A stretch of 58,298 nucleotides of DNA, taken from positions 1 through 58,298 of the forward strand of contig DATMTS010000033.1 in NCBI GenBank assembly GCA_035564555.1, given 5' to 3'. This stretch comes from DATMTS01 sp035564555 (GTDB lineage Bacteria > Actinomycetota > Actinomycetes > Actinomycetales > Microbacteriaceae). Below, piece by piece: positions 42,165-50,789 of this stretch. The notes under the pieces were generated by a model, which saw nothing but the letters and a program-made list of their open reading frames with translations, was not told the origin of the DNA and did not search any database. Made by a program: the position numbers and the translations under genes. Each line of letters opens with the position of its first letter. Within the stretch, counting starts at the first letter, position 1.

Positions 42165-43277
42165 TCAGCCCAGGTGCTCGACGACGTATTCGATCGAGGC
42201 GATCAACTGGCGGATGTCGGCGGGTTCGATCGCGGTGAACGTCGCCACGCGCAACTGGTTGCGGCCCAGCTTGCGGTACGGCTCCGTGTCCACGATCCCG
42301 TTCTCGCGCAGGGTCGCGGCCACGGCGGCCGCGTCGACGCCCTCGAAGTCGATCGTGACGACCACCTGCGAACGGTGGTCGGGGTTCTGCACGAACGGCG
42401 CCGCGTAACCGACCGATTCCGCCCAGGAGTAGAGCGCGCCCGACGACTGCGCGGTGCGCGCCGCCGCCCACGAGAGGCCGCCGTTCTCGTTGATCCATTT
42501 GAGCTGCTCGTCGAGCAGCACCAATGTGGTGAGGGCCGGTGTGTTCAGCGTCTGGTTGAGCCGGGAATTGTCGACGGCGTTCTGCAAGCTCAGGAACTCG
42601 GGGATGTAACGCCCGCTGCCGGCGATCCGCTCCACACGTTCGATCGCCGCGGGAGAGAACAGGGCGAACCACAATCCGCCGTCCGAGGCGAAGTTCTTCT
42701 GAGGGGCGAAATAATAGACGTCGGCCTGCGACGGGTCGACTTCGACGCCTCCTGCGGCGCTCGTCGCGTCGATGACCGTCAGCGCTCCGGAATCGCCCGA
42801 AACCCGGTGAACCGGGGCCATCACACCCGTCGACGTCTCGTTCTGAGGCCACGCGTACACGTCGACGCCTTCGGCGGGCAGCGGGTCGCTGCGTGAACCA
42901 GCGGGCGCATCGATCACCTGCGGCTGCTCGAGCCACGGTGCGGCGGCGGCTTTGGCGAATTTCTGCCCGAACTCCCCGAAGGTGAGGTTCTGGCTGCGCC
43001 GCTGGATCAAACCGAATGCCGCGGCATCCCAGAACGCCGTCGAGCCGCCGTTGCCCAGCACGACCTCGTAGCCTTCAGGCAGCCGGAACAACTGGCCGAG
43101 ACCCTCGCGCACACGGCCGACCAGACTCTTCACCGGGCGTTGCCGATGGGAGGTGCCCAGCAGCGACGAACCGGATGCCGCCAGCGCGTCGAGCTGCGCC
43201 TGCCTCACCTTGGAGGGTCCACATCCGAATCGTCCGTCGGCTGGCAGCAATTCGGCAGGGATCGCGATCTGAGGCAT
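42165..43277 (-). CDS. serC: Phosphoserine transaminase
   Basis: Makes O-phosphoserine in serine biosynthesis. The 370-residue class V aminotransferase starts PQIAIPAELLPADGRFGCGP; the PLP lysine is in DVYYFAPQKNFASDGGLW, with AWPQNETSTGVMAPV and DATSAAGG before it. This is the actinobacterial SerC form. The start has TAGAAT 7 bases upstream, and the gene is divergent from the DtxR-type regulator. Confidence 0.94.
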   Translation of the reverse strand: MPQIAIPAELLPADGRFGCGPSKVRQAQLDALAASGSSLLGTSHRQRPVKSLVGRVREGLGQLFRLPEGYEVVLGNGGSTAFWDAAAFGLIQRRSQNLTFGEFGQKFAKAAAAPWLEQPQVIDAPAGSRSDPLPAEGVDVYAWPQNETSTGVMAPVHRVSGDSGALTVIDATSAAGGVEVDPSQADVYYFAPQKNFASDGGLWFALFSPAAIERVERIAGSGRYIPEFLSLQNAVDNSRLNQTLNTPALTTLVLLDEQLKWINENGGLSWAAARTAQSSGALYSWAESVGYAAPFVQNPDHRSQVVVTIDFEGVDAAAVAATLRENGIVDTEPYRKLGRNQLRVATFTAIEPADIRQLIASIEYVVEHLG

Positions 43278-43284
43278 GCGCACG

Positions 43285-43290
43285 ATTCTA
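43285..43290 (-). promoter_or_regulatory. Likely -10 element, leaderless serC transcript
   Basis: TAGAAT on the minus strand (5 of 6 to TATAAT), 7 bases before the serC ATG. Confidence 0.55.
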
Positions 43291-43351
43291 GTTGCGCCTG
43301 ACCGGGCGGATAGTCTGTATTGCGGCACGTACCGGGCGAAATGGGGTATCG

Positions 43352-44044
43352 ATGACCGACCTGGTCGACACGACCGAGATGTATCTGCGCACGATCCTCG
43401 ACCTCGAAGAAGAGGCGATCGTTCCGCTGCGCGCGCGCATCTCGGAGCGGCTCGGCCACTCCGGTCCCACCGTGTCCCAGACGATCGCGCGAATGGAGCG
43501 CGACGGCCTCGTCGTGGTCTCAGGAGACCGTCATCTCGAACTCACCGCCGAGGGCCGCAGGCGAGCCGTGCACGTCATGCGTAAGCATCGCCTCGCCGAG
43601 CGCCTGCTCAGCGACGTGATCGGTTTGGAGTGGGAATTCGTGCACGACGAGGCGTGCCGCTGGGAGCACGTCATGAGCGAGCAGGTCGAGCACAAGATCC
43701 TCGACATCCTCGGCCATCCCACCGAGTCGCCGTACGGCACCCCCATTCCCAGCATCGACGACACCGGCGTCTCCCTGTCCACGGCGTTTCTGCACGGAGT
43801 GATCAACCTCATGGATGCCGTGGCGGCATCTGATGCCCCCGTCACCTCGACCGTCAAGCGGCTCGGCGAGCCGGTGCAGTTCGACCCGGAACTGCTGGGC
43901 CAGCTGCGCCAGGCGGGCGTCGTGCCGGGTGCGGTCGGAACCTTCTCGGGTGCCGGATCGTACGTGCTGGTGCAGATCGACGGATTCGAGAACGGGCTCG
44001 AATTGCCGGCCGAGGTCGCCGTGCACGTCTTCATCGCTTCCTGA
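43352..44044 (+). CDS. DtxR/IdeR-family metal-dependent repressor
   Basis: A 230-residue regulator. Winged HTH at 5-65 (RISERLGHSGPTVSQTIARM). The metal ligands of DtxR/IdeR are all present: Met10 in TTEMYLRTI, His/Glu in RKHRLAERLL, and His, Cys, Glu, His in FVHDEACRWEHVMS. The Cys in site 2 favours iron sensing (IdeR) over MntR, which has Asp/Glu there. C-terminal SH3-like domain with VLVQIDGFENGLEL. Confidence 0.93.
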   Translation: MTDLVDTTEMYLRTILDLEEEAIVPLRARISERLGHSGPTVSQTIARMERDGLVVVSGDRHLELTAEGRRRAVHVMRKHRLAERLLSDVIGLEWEFVHDEACRWEHVMSEQVEHKILDILGHPTESPYGTPIPSIDDTGVSLSTAFLHGVINLMDAVAASDAPVTSTVKRLGEPVQFDPELLGQLRQAGVVPGAVGTFSGAGSYVLVQIDGFENGLELPAEVAVHVFIAS

Positions 44045-44082
44045 GTCGTCGCTCACCGAGGTGAGCAACATTCGGAAAGGAT

Positions 44083-44111
44083 GTGACAATTTCGTTATCC
44101 TCCCGTATCCT
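44083..44111 (+). promoter_or_regulatory. Promoter of the NlpC/P60 gene
   Basis: -35 GTGACA and -10 TATCCT with a 17-base spacer. It implies a leader of about 115 bases containing an imperfect hairpin (GTTCAAG near 44151 pairing with CTTGAAC near 44180). Confidence 0.6.
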
Positions 44112-44234
44112 CGAACGAGTCCATAGACCAGAAGCCGGTCGCTGGGCCCGGTTCAAGACGCTCCCGATTGCCCGTCTCTTGAACACGAGAAGCCGAACTC
44201 CCTCACCGGAGATCAAGGACGGGGTGGCTACCTA

Positions 44235-45167
44235 GTGCCGCACGGAGCGCCGGAGGTTCTGACCTTGGCATCATTAGGTACCAGCGCGCCCGTGAAGGAC
44301 GCGGAAAACCCGAGCGACACGACGTCGCACCGCACGACCCCCGCTCGCCGCGCATCCCGAATGGCGAAAGCCAAGCGCGTCGACAGTGCGGCGCTCGCGG
44401 AGCGTGAGGCGATGTCGGGGCCGGTGCGACGACACGGCGAGGCGCCGAAGAAGCGCAGGCTCAAGGGCGGCATCGTCAACATCGCGGTGATGGTGCTCGC
44501 CGGCGGAATCATCGCCACGATGGCTTTGCCCGCGTACGCGTTCAACCCGCAGGCGAAGCAGAATGCGCAGTTCGGCACGTCGGTGATCGACGGCATGAAG
44601 ACGGCGAACTCCCAGTCCGTGACGGTGGGGGCGGCAGCGGTCGCGCCGGCGGTCGCTCACGACTCGTTCAGTGCCACGACCGCGGCGCAGTTGCAGGCGG
44701 CGAAAGACGCTCAGCAGGCGTCGGTCGAGCGTGCGGCCGCGGCGGCACAGATGGTGGCGTATGCCGCCTCGTACAGCGGTCCTTCCGCGGCGGACTACCT
44801 GAAGAACCCGCCCTACCCGAAGTTCAGCCTGAGCCAGGTGTTCCAGGTCGCGAAGAAGTACATCGGCGTTCCCTACGTCTATGGCGGCGCCACGCCAGCA
44901 GGCTTCGACTGCTCCGGCTTCACGATGTTCGTCTACGCGCAGTTCGGCGTGAACCTGCCGCACTCCTCGATGGAGCAGGGCCAGATGGGAACCCGGATCT
45001 CGATCGCGGATGCCCAGCCCGGCGACCTGGTGATCATGCTCGGCGGCGCGCACGTCGGCTTCTACGCGGGCAACGGCAACATCCTCGACGCGCCGGACGT
45101 CGGTCGCAGCATCTCCATCCGGCCGATCTGGACCAGCGACTACTACATCGTGCGGATGGGCATCTGA
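44235..45167 (+). CDS. NlpC/P60 (C40) cell-wall peptidase
   Basis: A 310-residue exported peptidoglycan hydrolase. A 75-residue cytoplasmic N-terminus precedes the helix IVNIAVMVLAGGIIATMALP ending AYA. A linker rich in Ala/Gln follows, then the NlpC/P60 domain: catalytic Cys in PAGFDCSGFTMFVYAQFG, His in GGAHVGFYAG and the third polar residue after NILDAPD. It probably cuts stem peptides between D-Glu and mDAP-type residues. GTG start; no clear ribosome site. Confidence 0.92.
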   Translation: MPHGAPEVLTLASLGTSAPVKDAENPSDTTSHRTTPARRASRMAKAKRVDSAALAEREAMSGPVRRHGEAPKKRRLKGGIVNIAVMVLAGGIIATMALPAYAFNPQAKQNAQFGTSVIDGMKTANSQSVTVGAAAVAPAVAHDSFSATTAAQLQAAKDAQQASVERAAAAAQMVAYAASYSGPSAADYLKNPPYPKFSLSQVFQVAKKYIGVPYVYGGATPAGFDCSGFTMFVYAQFGVNLPHSSMEQGQMGTRISIADAQPGDLVIMLGGAHVGFYAGNGNILDAPDVGRSISIRPIWTSDYYIVRMGI

Positions 45168-45240
45168 GGGTTCATCGTCGGGTGAACGGATGCGCGCGGC
45201 CTCGCGCGGTGCCGCATGCCTTTCGAGAATGTGCGCTAAT

Positions 45241-45273
45241 CTGATCCCCTGAGATCAGTGCCCTGACGGGCAC
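45241..45273 (+). ncRNA. Twin hairpins in the leader upstream of the His-rich ORF
   Basis: Two perfect hairpins abut: CTGATC-N6-GATCAG (45241-45258) and GTGCCC-TGAC-GGGCAC (45258-45273). They precede the ribosome site GGAAGG of the leader ORF. Part of a structured leader RNA. Confidence 0.55.
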
Positions 45274-45291
45274 GAGCATTCGGAAGGCCGC

Positions 45292-45369
45292 ATGCAGCAC
45301 ACCCGGCAACATCGTCACCACTGCTTCCACCACCACTGTGCGTGGAAGCGTTCGGCGTCGTCCTTGTGA
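45292..45369 (+). CDS. His-rich 25-residue leader peptide (possible attenuator or metal-binding peptide)
   Basis: ATG at 45292 with GGAAGG 4 bases upstream. The peptide holds seven His in its first fifteen residues, including QHRHHCFHHHC, plus two Cys. The codons for HCFHHH fall in an 8-bp hairpin (45323-45330 pairing with 45342-45349), and the stop codon lies inside the following intrinsic terminator. This is the layout of an amino-acid attenuator, as in the enterobacterial his leader, but the next gene encodes an HNH endonuclease. A metal-binding peptide is the alternative. Confidence 0.5.
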   Translation: MQHTRQHRHHCFHHHCAWKRSASSL

Positions 45370-45382
45370 CGACGCCTTTTTT
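45354..45382 (+). terminator. Intrinsic terminator/attenuator upstream of the HNH gene
   Basis: Perfect 9-bp stem GGCGTCGTC / GACGACGCC with a 5-base loop and six T. It starts within the leader ORF and ends 72 bases before the HNH endonuclease start. Confidence 0.92.
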
Positions 45383-45454
45383 GTTGCCTGTTTGAGCCGT
45401 CTGAGCCGTCCGAGCGCTCCCACCCGCCGAGCATTGCCAGGAGGGAGGACGCCC

Positions 45455-45952
45455 ATGCGCACACTGGTTCTGAACGCCGGATACGAGCCGCTCGCCGTCG
45501 TGTCGTTCCGGCGCGCGCTCGCCCTGGTGATGAACCAGAAGGCGACCGTGATCGAGATCGACGACGAGCACCCGGTGTGGGGCATCCAAGTCGTTTACGA
45601 CCGGCCGTCGGTGATCGTGCTGACCCGCTACGTGCGCATCCCGCGCGGTCGCGCTGTGCCGGTCAGCCGGCGCGGCGTGCTGCGCCGGGACGCCCACCGG
45701 TGTGGGTACTGCGGTGCGACGGCGACGACGATCGACCACGTGATGCCGCGCTCGCGCGGGGGCGCCGACAGCTGGGAGAACCTGGTGGCCTGCTGCCTGC
45801 GGTGCAACAACGTCAAGGGCGACCGCACCCCCGCCGAGCTGGGCTGGCGGCTGCGCATCGTTCCCCGGATGCCGCACGACCCGGGCTGGGCGGTGCGCGG
45901 AGTGGAGCGGGTCGCTCCGCAATGGGAGGGGTACCTCGCCCGGGCCGCGTGA
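45455..45952 (+). CDS. HNH endonuclease
   Basis: A 165-residue protein. N-terminal domain RTLVLNAGYEPLAVVSFRRA, typical of a conserved actinobacterial and cyanobacterial HNH family, then the nuclease: HRCGYCGATATTIDHVMPRS with CxxC and the catalytic His in DHV, and ENLVACCLRCNNVKGDRTP with the second CxxC and the N/K residues. ATG has GGGAGG 8 bases upstream. Biological role unknown. It is downstream of a leader ORF and terminator, which suggests conditional expression. Confidence 0.92.
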   Translation: MRTLVLNAGYEPLAVVSFRRALALVMNQKATVIEIDDEHPVWGIQVVYDRPSVIVLTRYVRIPRGRAVPVSRRGVLRRDAHRCGYCGATATTIDHVMPRSRGGADSWENLVACCLRCNNVKGDRTPAELGWRLRIVPRMPHDPGWAVRGVERVAPQWEGYLARAA

Positions 45953-46063
45953 CGGATGCCGGTGGCTCGTACGCGGTGCGGCTCGGTGCCTGGTGGAAGA
46001 GGACGTGGGGTCGAGGGCGATGGGGCAGGGCGAGCAGCGGGAGCCGGTAAACTCGACGGGTCA

Positions 46064-46135
46064 GCCTCTGTAGCTCAATGGAAGAGCAGTTCCGTCCTAA
46101 GGAAAGGGTTGGGGGTTCGAGTCCCTCCAGGGGCA
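46064..46135 (+). tRNA. tRNA-Arg (CCT)
   Basis: Acceptor GCCTCTG/CAGGGGC (one G-U), D-arm GCTCAATGGAAGAGC, anticodon loop GTCCTAA giving CCT, T-arm GGGTTCGAGTCCC-like, discriminator A. CCA is not encoded. An integrase gene lies immediately downstream. Confidence 0.92.
46109..46135 (+). other. Candidate attachment site in the tRNA-Arg 3' end
   Basis: tRNA 3' ends next to a tyrosine integrase are usual att sites. I found no second copy of this 3' segment in the rest of the window, so the other boundary is either outside, decayed, or the element is not intact. Confidence 0.4.
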
Positions 46136-46220
46136 CATTCATGATTGTCCCTTTGATCAGGCATTTTCTGGTACCCCAGTCATGACTTTCGCGGGCCATG
46201 CAACGAATCATGCAACAAAA

Positions 46221-47432
46221 TCAGTGCAAGAGGCTCGCCAGTCGCGTAACAGCATCGCGTTGCATCGTTGGCGTGACGTGGCTGTAAATGTTCAGGGTTG
46301 TGCTGATATTGCTGTGGCCGAGCCGCTCTTGAACCACTTTCGGGTGAACGCCCAGTTCGAGAAGCAATGTTGCGTGTGTGTGGCGTAGTCCATGGATCGT
46401 CATATGCGGGATTGAATCGGTTCCGAGCGCGCGCTGCGCTGCCTTCAGCCGGATGTCCCACTTGGCCGTGATTGAGTTCGGCCGAACGAGGTCGCCTTGC
46501 AAGTTCCCGAACACGTACGCGTCGGCGCGCGCAAAGTCGAATGCGATAGCGCCGCGGAGCGATCTCCAGGCGCGAAGCACGGCCGTTGTGTCGTCGTCGA
46601 TGTCGATTGCGCGCGCATTGCCGGTCTTGGTTCGCTTCGTGGTGCGAGCCACGACTGTATCGAGCGCGCGTCGGACGCTGACCCGTTGCTGCTTCAGATC
46701 GACGTCGGCCCATCGCAGAGCTAGCGCTTCGCTACGCCGCATGCCGGTGTGGGCAATCGTGAGCCAGAGCGCGAACATGTCGTCGTGGTATTCATCCCGG
46801 TCCCAGTCGAGAAAGAACCGCAGCTGGTCGGCGCTCCATGTTGTGATTTCGGGCGCCGATTCCCGAATGACCTTGCCGGACGGTGCCTTGACGACACGGG
46901 ACTTGCGTGCCGGATTTGCCGCAATGATTCCATCGTCAACCGCAGCATCAAGCATGGCCCCGAGGACGACGTGTGTCTTGTTTACTGTGTTCGCCGACAG
47001 TGGACCGCCATCGATGCCGCCGGTCTGTTCAAGGTCGACGTAGAGCTTTGCCAACCTGGTCGCTGTTACTCGCTCGAGGTGAATGGATCCAATGTGGGGC
47101 ACAACGTAAAGTCGCACGATCCGTCGATATCCGTACAGGGTGGAGTTTGCGAGTCGGAGACCGTCGAGCCACTGCTCTGAGTAGCTGGCAACAGTCGGAT
47201 TCTGCCTGCGCGCCGCGTCGAGCGACTCTCGGAGCCTTCTCCGAGCGGACTGCAATGCGTCGTCTGCAGTTCTGGCCGTCCGGAACCCGGCCTGCCCGAC
47301 GAGTCTTGTCCCAGCGCGGTCGTCGGCTTCATCGACCGGAACATGGAGTTGCCAGCGCCATCGAACTCCCGCTTTGGTCTCGTAAGACGTGATCGAGCCA
47401 ACCCCACGTCGTCGAGTCTTAGGCGATCCCAC
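46221..47432 (-). CDS. Tyrosine site-specific recombinase (integrase)
   Basis: A 403-residue phage-type integrase. N-terminal arm-binding part with GVGSITSYETKAGVRWRWQL, SAM-like core (SYSEQWLDGLRLANSTLYGY) and catalytic domain: Arg in HTGMRRSEALALRWADVD, HGLRHTHATLLLELGVHP (His, Arg), LGHSNIS (His) and Tyr in LNIYSHVTP. All six positions look intact. I choose GTG 47432 because AGGAG lies 5 bases upstream; the frame is open to 47516, overlapping the next gene. Read toward tRNA-Arg. Confidence 0.93.
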   Translation of the reverse strand: MGSPKTRRRGVGSITSYETKAGVRWRWQLHVPVDEADDRAGTRLVGQAGFRTARTADDALQSARRRLRESLDAARRQNPTVASYSEQWLDGLRLANSTLYGYRRIVRLYVVPHIGSIHLERVTATRLAKLYVDLEQTGGIDGGPLSANTVNKTHVVLGAMLDAAVDDGIIAANPARKSRVVKAPSGKVIRESAPEITTWSADQLRFFLDWDRDEYHDDMFALWLTIAHTGMRRSEALALRWADVDLKQQRVSVRRALDTVVARTTKRTKTGNARAIDIDDDTTAVLRAWRSLRGAIAFDFARADAYVFGNLQGDLVRPNSITAKWDIRLKAAQRALGTDSIPHMTIHGLRHTHATLLLELGVHPKVVQERLGHSNISTTLNIYSHVTPTMQRDAVTRLASLLH

Positions 47433-48054
47433 CACTGCTCCTGCGGCCTCGTTCACGCCCAGAAACGGGTGCTGCATCTGCCGGGCTCTGGCCCGCTCGG
47501 CCTCTCGAGTTTGCATCGCTGAGCATTCCGGATGTGCGTGCGCGGTTCACGATTCGCGTAGCAGTGCTTTGGCTGACTCGGAGAGTTTCGGCGACCGTCT
47601 TGAGCGGCGGCAGATTGATCACGGTGGCGATCTGATAAACAGCGGCAGCATTCCGCACGGTCTCGATAGGCGATGCCGGTTTGTGGTCACGAACCCGACG
47701 GAGAAACTCCGCTGCGGAAACACTTTCATTGTCGACCAGCACAGAAACGGCCGAAAGGCCAGACCTTTGCACGGCCGCTTGTACGCGCACTTCGCGAAGC
47801 GTGAGGCTCGTGATCTCGTCTCCGGAACCGCGACGCTCGACAGCAACAGCCGCCGCTACCGTGCGCCGCAAACCAGCGTCGTACTCGACAGTCACGCGGA
47901 TCGTCCCGGTTATCCCTGGCTCTTCCGTCACGATCGCGTCCCAGGATCGAGGAACGTTCAGAAGGTTTCCGAGATGGGGAACCCGTGCTCCTAAGTTCTC
48001 GGTACGGATCGGACTCACTCTGACAGTATCCACGACATCGGTGGTCGTGACCAA
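47419..48054 (-). CDS. Helix-turn-helix protein beside the integrase
   Basis: A 211-residue protein with a HTH near residues 150-180 (LPPLKTVAETLRVSQSTATR followed by IVNRARTSGML). The rest shows no family I recognise. It overlaps the integrase start by 14 bases, so the two are probably co-expressed; a regulator or excision partner is plausible. The start is uncertain: TTG at 48054 is the longest. Confidence 0.65.
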   Translation of the reverse strand: MVTTTDVVDTVRVSPIRTENLGARVPHLGNLLNVPRSWDAIVTEEPGITGTIRVTVEYDAGLRRTVAAAVAVERRGSGDEITSLTLREVRVQAAVQRSGLSAVSVLVDNESVSAAEFLRRVRDHKPASPIETVRNAAAVYQIATVINLPPLKTVAETLRVSQSTATRIVNRARTSGMLSDANSRGRAGQSPADAAPVSGRERGRRSSGGIA

Positions 48055-48272
48055 GGGTTGTCATGAGCCAGCCATGCCATTCGCCGACCCACATCTTGAT
48101 GTTCGAGGGTCTACCGCATGGATGACGACACCTTGTAGCCACGCAGCTCGATCTGCTGCCGTATCAATGACGTAGCGCAAAACACGGATTCATAGCCCGC
48201 GCCCGAAAGGGGAGGGCTACGCTTGTTGTAGGACGCGATGAAGCTCGCGTAGGCGGTGCTGTTACGGCTCCG

Positions 48273-50789
48273 ATGATGGCTTCTACCCCAACTGCACGTG
48301 TGCAACGAAGGGTGGATGGTCTCATGGACGAACTACGGGCTTATCAGCGCAGACGTCTCGCTCTCGCGGATGTCTTACGTGCTGCGCTTGATTTGGCACG
48401 CGCCGCCCATGACGACAGGCTCGAGGGCGAAGCCCGTGCGTTGCTGGCCCGGCTTGCTGGGGACCGTTTCACGCTCGTCGTAGCAGGCCAGTTCAGTCGG
48501 GGCAAGAGCACACTGATGAACGCGATCCTCGGAGCGCCGTACCTGCCGACCGGAGTGGTGCCGATGACCTCGGTGATCACGACGATCGTCTACGGATCAC
48601 GGCAGCGGGCTGCGTTCAGACGGCGAGGCAGCGACATCGCGATCGAGATTCCTCTCGAGCAGGTGCCCGATCTGATCGCGCAGAACAGTAAGCGCCGCGC
48701 CGAACTGCAGGTCACCACCGTTGATATTCAATTGCCGGCAGAGATCCTGCGGCTCGGGTTCGCCTTCGTGGACACGCCTGGCATCGGTTCCGCGATTGGA
48801 GCGAACTCGGCGACGACGCGACGTTTCCTCCCGCGGGCAGACGCGGTGGTCTTCGTCACTGGGTTCGACTCGGCATTCACTCAGGCCGAGGTCGATCTGC
48901 TCCAGCAAATCGCCCACCAGCGAACCCCCCTGTTCTGCGTCGTGAATAAGCGTGACCTGGTTGACACGGACGAAGCATCGACCGTCGTCACCTCCGTGGC
49001 GTCCGTTCTCGCTGGCGCGAGCGTGTCTGACACCGAGATCTTTCCTCTCTCAGCACTCGGCGGTCTGAACGCGAAGCGCAGCGCCGACAGCGATGCATTG
49101 GCGGCGAGCGGCTTGCCGATGTTGGAATCGGTGCTTCAGCAGTTCCTCACCGCGCGGAAGGCGCGGGTGTTCCTGAGTAACGTAGCCGAACGCACCGCTG
49201 CGCTCGCAGCGCGGGAACGCCGGGACCTCTCGCTCGGCACCTTCGATGGTGCGACTCGCGGAAACCTGGAGCAGCTGTTCGCCCAACGGATTAAGCAGTT
49301 GGTCGTCGAGCAGCACGCGTGCGAGGAACGCATCCGTTCTTGTGTGCGTCTTCACCTCGGTGGCCTGATCGAATCGTGCCGGACGAGGTGGCAACGTGAC
49401 CTCGCCCGGCGGTTGCGGGGGAGCGTTGATGGTTTCGAACCCCCGTCGCGGGACCGTGATCTGCTGGAGCCGAGCGCGATCGGCGAAACTCTCGCGCAGG
49501 CGACAGCAGATCACGTTCGCGAGTGGACGTTCGCGTGCGTCGCGGAAGTCACCGAAATGCTGGTCGGGCTGGCAGCTGGGGAGCTCGATCGGCTCTACGA
49601 CGCTGCCGATTCGCCGAGTGTGTTCGGTCCTGAGCTTGCGGGGCGGCCGTTGCCGGAAGACGCCGTGATGCACGCGGACTGGACCTCATCTGATCTTCCG
49701 CAACCGCAAATCCCCAGGCTCGATTGGTCGGTGCAGGTCGACACAACGGACTGGCGGCACCTGAGGCATTCGGCCCGTGCAGCCCAGCTGCATCACCGGA
49801 TCGACTCGGCGATCGATGTGGCCGTGGCCGACGCCACACAGCGGTTGACATCCGCGGCCGTTGAATTGGCCGATCACTGGGTGAGCGATGTCGTGGCCGA
49901 TGCAACGAAACGATGCGACGATGCGGTGGAACGATTCCGGAGTCACCTTGCGTCGCCCCCCTCAGATGATGATGCGGCAGCGCTAGACACGCTCGTGACC
50001 TCAGCTGAGCGTCTGCTCGCCGAGATCGCTGCGGCGCCCGCGCTTCCGACTCCTGCCGCGCCCGCCGATCGCCTTGGCGGAGCGAGCGGTTCTGCACGCG
50101 ACGGAGAACGTGAGTGTGTCGTCTGCGTCGCGATGCGTGACGGTCTGATCTCCTTCATGAGCCACAGCCAGTTCATGCTTGCCACTCGCGCACGTGACCA
50201 GATCAGACACGCGCGCGGACGCGGGTTCTGTCCGACGCACACCTGGCTCTATCACGGCATAGCGTCACCGCTGGGCATATCGGCGGGGTATGCCGCGGTG
50301 GCCGAGTCTGCCGCAGAGCGCTTGGACAAGGCAGCGGCGAGCCGGAGCCCTGCGCCCCTGTTGGCGTCGCTGGTCGATGAGCTTGTGGTACCGAGCGAAG
50401 GATGCCCGGCGTGCCGGGTGCTCGCCGAAACCGAGCGGCTCGAGGTCGGCCGGCACGTGCGGGGCCCGGACGGAGCGGATCTGCCGGTGCTGTGCGTCGC
50501 CCACACGGCACGGGTGCTGGAACGGAATCCAAGCGCTGATCGCGCGCGCGCACTTACGCGCGCCGTCGCCGCGAACCTTCGACGCGACTCGGAGGATATG
50601 CGCTCGTACGCGCTCAAGCGCGAGGCGCGGTATCGGTGGCTCATTACCGACGAGGAATCCCGCGCCTACCGGGAGACCTTGCGGCTGCTCGCGGGCGATG
50701 CGTTGCTGGCCCGCGCGGGTGAAGGCGAGAAGGACATGGAGTTTCCCGAGGGCGAAACCGCCCGCTCGGGAGGAGAGGGGGCATCATGA
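48273..50789 (+). CDS. Dynamin-like GTPase fused to a double CxxC/CxxH metal-binding module
   Basis: An 838-residue protein (from ATG 48273; ATG 48324 with GAAGGGTGG upstream is also possible). GTPase: G1 AGQFSRGKST (71-80), conserved Thr in MTSVITT, G3 FVDTPG (166-170), G4 NKRD (225-228). A long helical middle fits a dynamin stalk. The C-terminus holds four metal-ligand pairs: CVVC (615/618), CPTH (653/656), CPAC (711/714) and CVAH (741/744), similar to DUF6062-type domains. Couples by 4 bases to the HIT gene. Bacterial dynamins remodel membranes, and some limit phage damage; function here is inference. Confidence 0.85.
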   Translation: MMASTPTARVQRRVDGLMDELRAYQRRRLALADVLRAALDLARAAHDDRLEGEARALLARLAGDRFTLVVAGQFSRGKSTLMNAILGAPYLPTGVVPMTSVITTIVYGSRQRAAFRRRGSDIAIEIPLEQVPDLIAQNSKRRAELQVTTVDIQLPAEILRLGFAFVDTPGIGSAIGANSATTRRFLPRADAVVFVTGFDSAFTQAEVDLLQQIAHQRTPLFCVVNKRDLVDTDEASTVVTSVASVLAGASVSDTEIFPLSALGGLNAKRSADSDALAASGLPMLESVLQQFLTARKARVFLSNVAERTAALAARERRDLSLGTFDGATRGNLEQLFAQRIKQLVVEQHACEERIRSCVRLHLGGLIESCRTRWQRDLARRLRGSVDGFEPPSRDRDLLEPSAIGETLAQATADHVREWTFACVAEVTEMLVGLAAGELDRLYDAADSPSVFGPELAGRPLPEDAVMHADWTSSDLPQPQIPRLDWSVQVDTTDWRHLRHSARAAQLHHRIDSAIDVAVADATQRLTSAAVELADHWVSDVVADATKRCDDAVERFRSHLASPPSDDDAAALDTLVTSAERLLAEIAAAPALPTPAAPADRLGGASGSARDGERECVVCVAMRDGLISFMSHSQFMLATRARDQIRHARGRGFCPTHTWLYHGIASPLGISAGYAAVAESAAERLDKAAASRSPAPLLASLVDELVVPSEGCPACRVLAETERLEVGRHVRGPDGADLPVLCVAHTARVLERNPSADRARALTRAVAANLRRDSEDMRSYALKREARYRWLITDEESRAYRETLRLLAGDALLARAGEGEKDMEFPEGETARSGGEGAS

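Noticed and set aside
42154..42936. Upstream extension of the DUF2530 frame into serC
   Set aside because: The extra part is an out-of-frame reading of serC on the same strand; the ATG at 42153 gives a protein of the normal family size.
44112..44234. c-di-AMP (ydaO-type) riboswitch before the NlpC/P60 gene
   Set aside because: The conserved GGGTGAATC and GACAGCTAACCTC-like segments are not present.
45172..45585. Minus-strand open frame of 137 codons over the His-rich leader
   Set aside because: Antisense to both the leader ORF and the HNH gene start; no motifs or ribosome site.
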